A DNA stretch of 23,859 nucleotides, taken from contig DHJV01000048.1 of NCBI GenBank assembly GCA_002404515.1, positions 1 through 23,859 on the forward strand. Reading direction: 5' to 3'. Shown here in pieces: positions 15,127 through 21,551 of this stretch. Source of the DNA: Lachnospiraceae bacterium UBA4711 (GTDB taxonomy: Bacteria > Bacillota > Clostridia > Lachnospirales > Lachnospiraceae). The translations under genes and the position numbers were made by a program. The notes beneath the pieces were generated by a model. It was not told where the DNA came from, did not search any database, and saw only the letters and a list, made by a program, of their open reading frames with translations. Each line of letters starts with the position of its first letter. Within the stretch, counting starts at the first letter, position 1.

Positions 15127-15345
15127 ATGCCAAAGGCAGACGAAATCGAAATGGAAGGAACCGTATTGGAGAAGCTTCCAAATGCAATGTTTCAGGTAGA
15201 ATTAGAGAATGGGTTAAAGGTACTTGCCCATATCAGTGGAAAGCTCAGAATGAATTACATTAAAATCCTTCCGGGCGACAAAGTAACAGTGGTTTTATCT
15301 CCATATGACCTTACAAAAGGAAGAATCACCTGGAGAGCAAAATAA
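15127..15345 (+). CDS. infA: Translation initiation factor IF-1
   Basis: The 72-residue product is the normal length for IF-1. It has a single OB fold with the conserved VLEKLPNAMFQVELENG and the end LTKGRITWRAK. It binds the 30S A site during initiation. AAGGAGGATATG precedes the ATG. In several related genomes a small KOW-domain RNA-binding gene lies between map and infA; here the gap is only 30 bases and contains none. Confidence 0.97.
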   Translation: MPKADEIEMEGTVLEKLPNAMFQVELENGLKVLAHISGKLRMNYIKILPGDKVTVVLSPYDLTKGRITWRAK

Positions 15346-15359
15346 ATTTACATTTTCAC

Positions 15360-15388
15360 TTGCATTTCGCTATGGAAAATGGTATCAT
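15360..15388 (+). promoter_or_regulatory. Internal sigma-A promoter before rpmJ
   Basis: TTGCAT at 15360-15365 and TATCAT at 15383-15388 are 17 bases apart. The ten bases ACTTGCATTT around the -35 box are identical to those of the S10 promoter (2611-2620). Transcription from about 15395 would give rpmJ and the alpha operon their own supply of message. Confidence 0.7.
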
Positions 15389-15428
15389 AGGTTTTCGTAG
15401 CGGACTTTTTGGAAAGGAGAGTATTTTA

Positions 15429-15542
15429 ATGAAGGTTAGAGCATCAGTTAAACCAATTTGCGATAAGTGCAAAGTCATTAAAAGAAAAGGCAGTATTCGT
15501 ATAATCTGCGAAAATCCAAAGCACAAACAGCGTCAGGGTTAA
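15429..15542 (+). CDS. rpmJ: 50S ribosomal protein L36
   Basis: The 37-residue product MKVRASVKPICDKC... has zinc ligands Cys11, Cys14, Cys27 and His32, the zinc form of L36. The frame is open upstream to 15360, but that part spans the internal promoter and the AAAGGAG ribosome site, so the ATG at 15429 is the start. Confidence 0.97.
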   Translation: MKVRASVKPICDKCKVIKRKGSIRIICENPKHKQRQG

Positions 15543-15849
15543 TTCATGTTCGCGTATGTCATAAATGCCATTTATGATAGAACATGGGTCATTGTTAGAC
15601 ATTAGGTCTTACAATCTGACAGGACAGTTGGAACAAGGTATGTAGGATGATAGCCCATCTATAACTATGCCTTGTATTTGTGCGTGTAATGGTATTCCAC
15701 ATTACATACCAACTTCGATTGACGCCACGCCGGTATTCGGGTGGACGACAACGGACATCAGCTCTTGGCTGGAGTTGATAAAAGCGGCTGGACACATAGC
15801 ATGTGTCAAAAATTGTTTCATTAAGTTATTTTACGGAGGTATAACAAGA
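15543..15849 (+). promoter_or_regulatory. Hairpin-dense leader before rpsM (alpha operon)
   Basis: This 307-base non-coding stretch is almost entirely paired on paper. In order: CATGTTC 15545-15551 with GAACATG 15580-15586, enclosing CATAAAT/ATTTATG (15560-15576); ATTGT-T-AGAC with GTCT-T-ACAAT (15591-15615); AGTTGG 15626-15631 with CCAACT 15709-15714 continuing into TATGTA/TACATA, a pairing that competes with TGTAATG/CATTACA (15685-15706); CCAC-G-CCG with CGG-GTGG (15725-15744); ATCAGCTC/GAGTTGAT (15757-15779); and GACACAT/ATGTGTC (15791-15807). The rpsM ribosome site ACGGAGGT lies just after. In E. coli S4 represses the alpha operon at a leader in this same place. The ligand here is not known. 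Confidence 0.65.
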
Positions 15850-16218
15850 ATGGCTCGTATTTCAGGTGTTGATTTACCAAGAGAAAAGCGAATCGAAATC
15901 GGACTTACCTATATCTATGGTATAGGAAGAACATCAGCTACAAGAATTCTGAAAGAAGCAAACGTAAATCCGGACACTAGAGTTCGTGATCTGACTGACG
16001 ATGAGGTTAAGAGACTCAGCGAAGTTATCAACGAAACTCAGGTCGTAGAAGGTGATCTGCGTAGAGAAGTAGCTCTTAACATTAAGCGTTTACAGGAAAT
16101 CGGTTGCTACCGTGGTATCCGTCATAGAAGAGGATTACCTGTTCGTGGACAGAAGACAAAGACAAATGCAAGAACTCGTAAGGGTCCTAAGAAGACAGTA
16201 GCAAATAAGAAGAAGTAA
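15850..16218 (+). CDS. rpsM: 30S ribosomal protein S13
   Basis: The 122-residue product begins MARISGVDLPREKRIEIGLT and ends in a basic tail with RHRRGLPVRGQKTKTNART, as S13 does. It contacts the P-site tRNA and forms the B1 bridges with the 50S. The frame is open upstream to 15667, but that part is structured leader, and CGGAGGT about 10 bases before the ATG marks the start. It is the first gene of the alpha-operon block. Confidence 0.97.
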   Translation: MARISGVDLPREKRIEIGLTYIYGIGRTSATRILKEANVNPDTRVRDLTDDEVKRLSEVINETQVVEGDLRREVALNIKRLQEIGCYRGIRHRRGLPVRGQKTKTNARTRKGPKKTVANKKK

Positions 16219-16233
16219 TGGAGGTTCAGGTTA

Positions 16234-16632
16234 ATGGCTAAGAAAGTTACTACTAAGAAAGTGGCTAAGAAGCGTGTTAGAAAGAATGTTGATCGTGGAC
16301 AGGCTCATATTCAGTCATCTTTTAACAATACAATCGTTACATTGACAGATGCCGAAGGTAATGCATTATCTTGGGCAAGTGCAGGTGGACTTGGATTCAG
16401 AGGTTCCAGAAAGTCTACACCATATGCTGCACAGATGGCAGCAGAGACAGCTACAAAGGCAGCGCTTCCTTATGGATTGAAGTCAGTAGATGTTATGGTT
16501 AAGGGACCAGGTTCAGGTAGAGAGGCAGCTATCCGTGCACTCGCAGCCTGCGGTTTGGAAGTATTAAGTATCAGAGACGTAACTCCGGTTCCACATAACG
16601 GATGTCGTCCACCAAAGAGAAGAAGAGTCTAA
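16234..16632 (+). CDS. rpsK: 30S ribosomal protein S11
   Basis: The 132-residue product has AHIQSSFNNTIVTLTDAEGN, GPGSGREAAIRAL and the end TPVPHNGCRPPKRRRV, all typical of S11 in the 30S platform. It has a basic N terminus (AKKVTTKKVAKKRVRKN). TAA TAA tandem stops end the frame. Confidence 0.97.
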   Translation: MAKKVTTKKVAKKRVRKNVDRGQAHIQSSFNNTIVTLTDAEGNALSWASAGGLGFRGSRKSTPYAAQMAAETATKAALPYGLKSVDVMVKGPGSGREAAIRALAACGLEVLSIRDVTPVPHNGCRPPKRRRV

Positions 16633-16652
16633 TAATAAGGAGGTACATGATA

Positions 16653-17246
16653 ATGGCAGTAGATAGAACACCTATTCTCAAGAGATGTAGATCCTTAGAT
16701 ATGGATCCAGTCGTTCTCGGTGTAAATAAGAAGTCAAGAAGAAAATTGACTAGAGCAAACAGAAAAGTAAGTGAGTACGGTTTACAGCTTCGTGAGAAGC
16801 AGAAGGCTAAGTTTATTTATGGTATGCTTGAGAAGCCTTTCCGTAACTTATATGTAAAGGCAGAGCGTATGCCAGGTCTTACAGGACCAAACCTTATGAT
16901 CCTTCTTGAGTCCAGACTGGATAACGTAGTTTTCCGTATGGGATTTGCAAGAACAAGACGTGAGGCTAGACAGATCGTTGATCACAAGCATGTATTGGTT
17001 AATGGCAAGTGCGTAAATATTCCTTCATACAGAATCAGTGCTGGTGATAAGATTGAAATTAAAGAGAAGAGCAAGTCTCTTCAGGGATTTAAGAATATCG
17101 TAGAGGCAAACGCAGGCGTTGTTACTCCAGCCTGGATGGAGTCAGACGTTGAGACATTGACAGGAACTGTTAAGGAGCTTCCACTCAGAGAGCAGATTGA
17201 CGTACCTGTAAACGATACACTTATCGTCGAGTTGTACTCTAAGTAA
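16653..17246 (+). CDS. rpsD: 30S ribosomal protein S4, zinc-free type
   Basis: The 197-residue product has an N-terminal region without the four zinc cysteines found in many S4 proteins, so it is the C-minus form, and a C-terminal S4 RNA-binding domain (RLDNVVFRMGFARTRREARQ, then HVLVNGKCVNIPSYRI). S4 starts 16S assembly and is the alpha-operon repressor in E. coli. AAGGAGG (16637-16643) sets the ATG at 16653 at spacing 9, better than the ATG at 16647 or the open frame to 16602. Confidence 0.97.
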   Translation: MAVDRTPILKRCRSLDMDPVVLGVNKKSRRKLTRANRKVSEYGLQLREKQKAKFIYGMLEKPFRNLYVKAERMPGLTGPNLMILLESRLDNVVFRMGFARTRREARQIVDHKHVLVNGKCVNIPSYRISAGDKIEIKEKSKSLQGFKNIVEANAGVVTPAWMESDVETLTGTVKELPLREQIDVPVNDTLIVELYSK

Positions 17247-17306
17247 TTCGCGTAAGTAAAGGGTTTGTAGCTAAGTAACACCAGTTATCCAGAAGGAGGG
17301 TCAGTA

Positions 17307-18263
17307 GTGTTTGAATTTGAAAAACCTAGAATTGAAATCGCAGAGATTTCAGACGATAACAAATATGGTAAGTTTGTAGTAGAGCCATTGGAAAGAGGCT
17401 ATGGTATTACACTTGGTAATTCACTTCGTAGAATTATGTTATCATCTCTTCCGGGAACTGCAGTTAGTCAGGTTAAGATTAAGGGCGTTCTGCATGAGTT
17501 CTCATCTCTTCCAGGTGTAAAGGAAGATGTGACAGAGATCGTGATGAATATCAAGGATCTCTGCATCAAGAACAATTCTACAACAAATGAGCCTAAGGTT
17601 GCATATATTGATGCTTCAGGTGATAAGGTTGTGACGGCTGGTGATATTCAGGTAGATGCAGATCTTGAGATTTTGAATCCGGATTTGGTAATCGCAAATT
17701 TGAGCGGTCCGGAAGCAAAGTTGGAGATGGAGCTTCTGATCACAAACGGCAGAGGTTACGTTGGATCTGACAAGAACAAAGGTCTTGATTCATCTATTGA
17801 TGCAATCGCTGTTGATTCTATCTATACACCTGTAGAGCGTGTAAATCTGACAGTTCAGAACACACGTGTCGGACAGGTTACAGATTATGACAAGCTTACA
17901 CTTGATGTATTTACAAATGGTACATTGGCACCAGACGAGGCTGTCAGCCTTGCTGCAAAGGTGCTCAGTGAGCATTTGAATCTCTTCATCGATCTTTCAG
18001 AGAATGCTAAGTCTGTTGACGTTATGGTAGAGAAGGAAGACGATCAGAAGGAAAAGGTACTTGAGATGAGTATCGACGAACTGGAGCTTTCCGTTCGTTC
18101 TTATAACTGCTTGAAGAGAGCAGGTATTAATACAGTTGAAGAATTGACAAATAAGACTCCGGACGATATGATGAAGGTTCGTAACCTTGGTCGTAAGTCT
18201 CTCGATGAAGTTTATGCTAAATTAAAAGAACTTGGTTTGTCGCTTCGTACTGGTGATGAGTAA
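17307..18263 (+). CDS. rpoA: RNA polymerase alpha subunit
   Basis: The 318-residue product has the N-terminal assembly domain (LGNSLRRIMLSSLPG at 37-50) and a C-terminal promoter-contact domain after a short acidic linker. The UP-element residues are kept: Arg264, equivalent to E. coli Arg265, and NLGRKS at 293-298. It starts with GTG after AAGGAGGG. The 60-base gap from rpsD holds no obvious promoter or terminator. Confidence 0.97.
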   Translation: MFEFEKPRIEIAEISDDNKYGKFVVEPLERGYGITLGNSLRRIMLSSLPGTAVSQVKIKGVLHEFSSLPGVKEDVTEIVMNIKDLCIKNNSTTNEPKVAYIDASGDKVVTAGDIQVDADLEILNPDLVIANLSGPEAKLEMELLITNGRGYVGSDKNKGLDSSIDAIAVDSIYTPVERVNLTVQNTRVGQVTDYDKLTLDVFTNGTLAPDEAVSLAAKVLSEHLNLFIDLSENAKSVDVMVEKEDDQKEKVLEMSIDELELSVRSYNCLKRAGINTVEELTNKTPDDMMKVRNLGRKSLDEVYAKLKELGLSLRTGDE

Positions 18264-18277
18264 AAAATAAGCACATA

Positions 18278-18380
18278 GGTGGTCTTAGGGAATCCTCCCG
18301 CAAGCGGGTTCCTCCCTAAGACATGTCCACCAAAGCTGAAGGATTAGTAAGCATGGTGAAGACCCGAAAGGGTAAGGAGG
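18278..18380 (+). promoter_or_regulatory. Structured rplQ leader with long hairpin and GNRA hairpin at the ribosome site
   Basis: GTCTTAGGGA at 18282-18291 pairs perfectly with TCCCTAAGAC at 18313-18322. Inside, CCCGC 18297-18301 pairs with GCGGG 18304-18308, and outside, GGTG 18278-18281 can pair with CACC 18328-18331. A second hairpin, ACCC GAAA GGGT at 18362-18373, ends exactly at the AAGGAGG ribosome site (18374-18380) of rplQ. No T-run follows either hairpin. It may control rplQ translation or mark an mRNA processing site between rpoA and rplQ. Confidence 0.75.
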
Positions 18381-18389
18381 AAAATTAAA

Positions 18390-18926
18390 ATGGCAATGTA
18401 TAGAAAACTTGGTAAAAAGTCTGATCAGAGAATCGCATTACTTCGTAATCAGGTAACACAGCTTCTCTATCATGGAAAGATTGAGACAACAGAGGCTAGA
18501 GCGAAGGAAGTTCGTAAGATCGCTGAGCACCTTATCACACTTGCTGTTAAGGAAAAGGATAACTTTGATGAGATCAAGGTAACGGCTAAGGTTGCTAAGA
18601 AGGACAAAGATGGCAAGCGTATCAAGGAAGTTGTAGATGGTAAGAAGGTTACACAGTACGACGAAGTTGAGAAGACAGTTAAGAAGGATCAGCCTTCCAG
18701 ACTGCACGCTAGACGTCAGATGCTTAAGGTTCTCTACCCAGTAGTTGAGGTTCCTACAGATGCTGCAGGAAAGAAAGCTGCTACAAAGAAGGTAGACCTT
18801 ACAGCTAAGCTCTTCGACGAGTATGCTGCAAAGTATGCTAGCCGTAAGGGTGGTTACACACGTATCGTTAAGATTGGCGAGCGTCGTGGTGACGGTGCTA
18901 TGAAGGTTATTCTTGAGTTAGTTTAA
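18390..18926 (+). CDS. rplQ: 50S ribosomal protein L17 with lineage-specific insertions
   Basis: The ends match L17 well: MYRKLGKKSDQRIALLRNQ and IETTEARAKEVRKIAEHLI at the start, LHARRQ in the middle, GGYTRIVKIGERRGDGA near the end. At 178 residues it is far longer than the roughly 113-130 of most bacteria. The extra part is mainly a lysine- and aspartate-rich block at about 55-103, before LHARRQ, with a smaller one at about 121-137. L17 lies near the tunnel exit, so the block could be surface-exposed. AAGGAGG at spacing 9 favours ATG 18390 over 18396. It is the last gene of the cluster. Confidence 0.95.
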   Translation: MAMYRKLGKKSDQRIALLRNQVTQLLYHGKIETTEARAKEVRKIAEHLITLAVKEKDNFDEIKVTAKVAKKDKDGKRIKEVVDGKKVTQYDEVEKTVKKDQPSRLHARRQMLKVLYPVVEVPTDAAGKKAATKKVDLTAKLFDEYAAKYASRKGGYTRIVKIGERRGDGAMKVILELV

Positions 18927-18941
18927 TCTATATAAAACCAG

Positions 18942-18979
18942 ACGGGTTGTCGAAAGGCAGCCCGTTTATTTTTTGTTTT
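18942..18979 (+). terminator. Rho-independent terminator of the ribosomal cluster
   Basis: ACGGGTTGTC and GGCAGCCCGT (18942-18951 with 18956-18965) form a 10-bp stem with G-U pairs and a GAAA tetraloop, followed by TTTATTTTTTGTTTT. It stands 15 bases after the rplQ stop. Confidence 0.93.
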
Positions 18980-19079
18980 ATTCCCCATATCCAGCTTATA
19001 ATTATATCTTTTGCCACGCCCGAAGCCATTTTGTGATACTGATATGTTGTAAGTTATTGTATTTTACGATTAAAATTAG

Positions 19080-19088
19080 TGATATAAT
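19080..19088 (+). promoter_or_regulatory. Extended -10 promoter of the S66-family gene
   Basis: TGATATAAT at 19080-19088 is an extended -10 element (TGN before TATAAT). No good -35 box lies at the right distance, which is usual for this type. The next gene starts 36 bases downstream, after TTGGAG. Confidence 0.65.
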
Positions 19089-19123
19089 AATTTCATGGAA
19101 TATTTTAATATTGGAGAATTACT

Positions 19124-19957
19124 ATGACAAAGAAAATCGGAATCGTGTGCTGCTCAGATGGATTCAAGCGGACATACGAAAGTGAGATTGAGAAATTACA
19201 GCGGACACTGGCGGAGATGGGGATAGAGAGTGTGCTTAGTCCGTTTCTGTATGCGCGTGACGGTGTGGCGAGTGGAACCGCAGAGGAACGTGCCAAGGCA
19301 GTGATGGATTTTTACATGGATGATACGATTGACGTAATCTGCGATATATCCGGGGGAGATATCGCGAATGGAATCCTGCCGTATCTGGATTACAGCGTGA
19401 TTGCAAAGATGCATAAGCAGTTCTGGGGATACAGCGATCTGACGACGGTATTAAATGCAATTTATGCAAAAACCGGACGGACAGGTGTGCTGTATCAGAT
19501 AAGAAATGTGCTCTACAAGGAGCGTGAACAACAGATGGCGGATGTGCAGAATGTCCTGTGCGATAGTGGTGATGCGTTGTACCGGATCAATTATCATTAT
19601 GTACAGGGAACGGAGATGCATGGAATCGTTGTCGGAGGAAATATCCGTTGTTTCCTGAAGCTCGCTGGGACGGCGTATATGCCGGATCTGCATGGGAAGA
19701 TTCTGCTTCTGGAGAGCCGCTCCGGGACGGTGGCGCGCATGGAAACCTATCTGAGTCAGTTACAGCAGATCGGTGCATTTGAGGCGATCGCGGGTGTTCT
19801 GCTTGGAACATTTACGGAGATGGAAGCAAAGCACTGTACGCCGGATATTGTGCAGCTTGTGAAGAAGTATGTGAGAAAAACGATGCCGATTGCGGTCACA
19901 AAGCAGATTGGACATGGGACAGACGCAAAAGGAGTTGTAATAGGCGGAGAATTGTAA
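19124..19957 (+). CDS. Peptidase S66 family (LD-carboxypeptidase/MccF-like) protein, nucleophile serine missing
   Basis: S66 enzymes cut the LD-bond of murein tetrapeptides (LdcA) or detoxify microcin C (MccF). The 277-residue product has the family layout: N-terminal Rossmann-like half with GGDIANGILPYLDY at 77-90, then FWGYSDLTTVLNAIY, and a C-terminal half with LLLES around Glu197 and IGHGTD with His264. These fit the Glu and His of the Ser-Glu-His triad. In active members the first motif reads GGxxS; here the same position is Ala81, so the serine nucleophile is absent, although Ser76 sits just before the glycines. It may be inactive or have changed chemistry. No signal peptide is visible, so it is probably cytoplasmic. 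Confidence 0.8.
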   Translation: MTKKIGIVCCSDGFKRTYESEIEKLQRTLAEMGIESVLSPFLYARDGVASGTAEERAKAVMDFYMDDTIDVICDISGGDIANGILPYLDYSVIAKMHKQFWGYSDLTTVLNAIYAKTGRTGVLYQIRNVLYKEREQQMADVQNVLCDSGDALYRINYHYVQGTEMHGIVVGGNIRCFLKLAGTAYMPDLHGKILLLESRSGTVARMETYLSQLQQIGAFEAIAGVLLGTFTEMEAKHCTPDIVQLVKKYVRKTMPIAVTKQIGHGTDAKGVVIGGEL

Positions 19958-19966
19958 TTTTTCGTC

Positions 19967-20016
19967 ACGTATTTTACGGAAATACGTTTGCCTTGCCGTG
20001 CATATGATGGTATGAT
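19967..20016 (+). promoter_or_regulatory. Promoter of the prepilin-like gene with an adjoining palindrome
   Basis: TTGCCT at 19988-19993 and TATGAT at 20011-20016 are 17 bases apart. Directly upstream, ACGTATTT 19967-19974 and AAATACGT 19980-19987 form a perfect 8-bp inverted repeat that touches the -35 box. It could be an operator or a weak terminator for the preceding gene; only a short T-run follows. Confidence 0.55.
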
Positions 20017-20058
20017 GACTTTAGTTGTGAAAAGTTCAATTATATGTGGGGTAGGGGT

Positions 20059-20688
20059 ATGAAAAAACAGAGAAATAGTTCGGATAATGCAGGTTTTATA
20101 CTGGTAGAGCTGATTATTGTAATCGCGATTATGGCGGTACTTGCCGGGGCGATAGGATTGACGGTTATCCATTATATTAAAAAAGCCAGAGCGTCAAATG
20201 CGACGGAGGAGCTTCGAACGATTGTATCGGCAGTTGAGACGGGAATGATTTCCACTTATGCAGAGGATCATGAGATGAATCTGGATAAGACCTATACGGA
20301 TAATGCGGGAAATGCGCAGCGATGCGGCGTGCTTACAAATTACATGATCAGCCGGGCACAGAATAAAAGCGCAAATGGCGTTACCGACGCAAATGCGTTG
20401 GAGTATTATTTTGCACAGAAGGTGCTGGAGGAACTGAATGCGGAGAATGGAAGTGACTATCGTTTCCTGAATTTTACGGGCGACGAGGATGAGCCGCTTG
20501 GAATGAATTGTGATTCGTTCTATGGACAATTTGGTTGTCCGGGCGTGATTGTCGTATATGGTGGAGAAGGAAAGGTGCTGTTTGCACAGTATTATAATTC
20601 TGGCTGCCTGATTCAATACGTTGCTGGCGATGGATATACATACCTGCAGGATGTGAAAACATTTGCTGGTGCGCCGAAGATCCAGTAG
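20059..20688 (+). CDS. Type IV prepilin-like protein (pseudopilin)
   Basis: The 209-residue product has a class III signal: a short basic leader MKKQRNSSDNAG, then FILVELIIVIAIMAVLAG, with cleavage expected after Gly12, Phe as +1 and Glu at +5, followed by a long hydrophobic helix. This is the processing and assembly signal of type IV pilins and type II secretion pseudopilins. The C-terminal domain has Cys at 89, 151, 160 and 183 and is not one I recognise. No prepilin peptidase, assembly ATPase or inner-membrane platform gene is near, so it must rely on machinery elsewhere. The ATG at 20059 follows a G-rich site; an in-frame ATG at 20044 is possible but lacks a ribosome site. Confidence 0.8.
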   Translation: MKKQRNSSDNAGFILVELIIVIAIMAVLAGAIGLTVIHYIKKARASNATEELRTIVSAVETGMISTYAEDHEMNLDKTYTDNAGNAQRCGVLTNYMISRAQNKSANGVTDANALEYYFAQKVLEELNAENGSDYRFLNFTGDEDEPLGMNCDSFYGQFGCPGVIVVYGGEGKVLFAQYYNSGCLIQYVAGDGYTYLQDVKTFAGAPKIQ

Positions 20689-20735
20689 AGAAACATCTGG
20701 CAATAGAAGTGCTAACAGTATAGAAGTATAAAAGC

Positions 20736-20776
20736 AAAAAGAGATTGACTGTGTACCAATCAGTCAATCTCTTTTT
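20736..20776. terminator. Bidirectional terminator between convergent genes
   Basis: AAAAAGAGATTGACTG at 20736-20751 is exactly complementary to CAGTCAATCTCTTTTT at 20761-20776, a 16-bp stem with a 9-base loop. The A and T tails serve both directions: the prepilin-like gene on the plus strand and the unknown gene on the minus strand. Confidence 0.92.
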
Positions 20777-20827
20777 CTGTCATTTTATAGCTTGGAATAC
20801 AGTATTATTTCTGGTTGCAAACTATGA

Positions 20828-21370
20828 TTATGGCTCCATAGATTTCGCGTCGACCATCTGAACAGCTCCTGCAAAATTTCCATGAAAATAATTACTGATT
20901 TCGTCGGTGTAGCCATAGACGATACCCTTTCGATATGGGAATAACAGATTCTGTAACTGTCCGATCGCTTCATCAAGCGGTGCCTTTTTGGAAAAACCGC
21001 CGGTCGTGGCTTGACCGAGTGAATAAGTTCCGCCATCTCGGGCAAGCAGATATAAAGTGTGCGTCTTACTTACCGGAATGAAATACGAAGTCTGCTTCAG
21101 AATATTTCCATAGATCCACATGATATCGCGAATTGGAATCACGCGCACTGTCTTCGCCTCATAGACAAGAATGGCAGTTGGTGTCGCAACGAAAGAGAAC
21201 GCATCTATGCCGTAAGGAATCTGCTGATCGAGCATTGCGATTTCCTGTGGAGAAAGCAGGTTCCATGAAGCTTCTGCGGCTGCGTATTTCTTCTTGTTAA
21301 ATGCAGTTTGTTTTATACCGCCCCATGCAGTAATCCGCGCATTGATGTTTGGAAAATTTGTAAAATCCAT
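20828..21370 (-). CDS. Conserved-looking protein of unknown function
   Basis: The 180-residue product has no signal peptide and no clear transmembrane helix. It starts MDFTNFPNINARITAWGG and has alternating hydrophobic stretches (DAFSFVATPTAILVYEAK, then VRVIPIRDIMWIYG) that suggest a beta-rich fold, then TYSLGQATTGGFSKKAPLDE and PYRKGIVYGYTDE. The YEAKTVRVIPIRDIMWIY stretch has the look of a PH-like domain, but this is a guess. GGGAGGG lies about 7 bases upstream on the minus strand, with TATAAT (complement of 21415-21420) further up. It is the only minus-strand gene I support in the window. Confidence 0.75.
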   Translation of the reverse strand: MDFTNFPNINARITAWGGIKQTAFNKKKYAAAEASWNLLSPQEIAMLDQQIPYGIDAFSFVATPTAILVYEAKTVRVIPIRDIMWIYGNILKQTSYFIPVSKTHTLYLLARDGGTYSLGQATTGGFSKKAPLDEAIGQLQNLLFPYRKGIVYGYTDEISNYFHGNFAGAVQMVDAKSMEP

Positions 21371-21460
21371 ATGTACCCTCCCAATGTGTGTAAAATAAAT
21401 ATTAAATCATACAGATTATAGCATAGGGGAGACAAAAAATCTTATTCTTTTCAGAAAAAA

Positions 21461-21490
21461 TTGCGGAATACATAGAAAAAATGGTATAGT
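21461..21490 (+). promoter_or_regulatory. Promoter of the fused ECF ATPase gene
   Basis: TTGCGG at 21461-21466 and TATAGT at 21485-21490 are 18 bases apart, with A/T-rich DNA upstream. The 181-base region 21371-21551 also carries the opposing promoter of the minus-strand gene, so it is a divergent control region. Confidence 0.65.
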
Positions 21491-21551
21491 AATGGATATG
21501 TGATGAGACAAACAGTCTGAACAGAAACGTGAATCAGGAATATAAAAGAGC

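Noticed and set aside
15791..15807. Terminator just before rpsM
   Set aside because: The 7-bp stem is followed by AAAAATTG rather than a T-run, and rpsM follows at once; it fits better as part of the leader.
15667..15849. N-terminal extension of S13
   Set aside because: S13 has its normal 122 residues from the ATG at 15850, and the extension overlaps highly structured leader RNA.
20044..20058. Alternative start five codons upstream for the prepilin
   Set aside because: It lacks a ribosome site, and MKKQ gives a leader of the usual short basic type.
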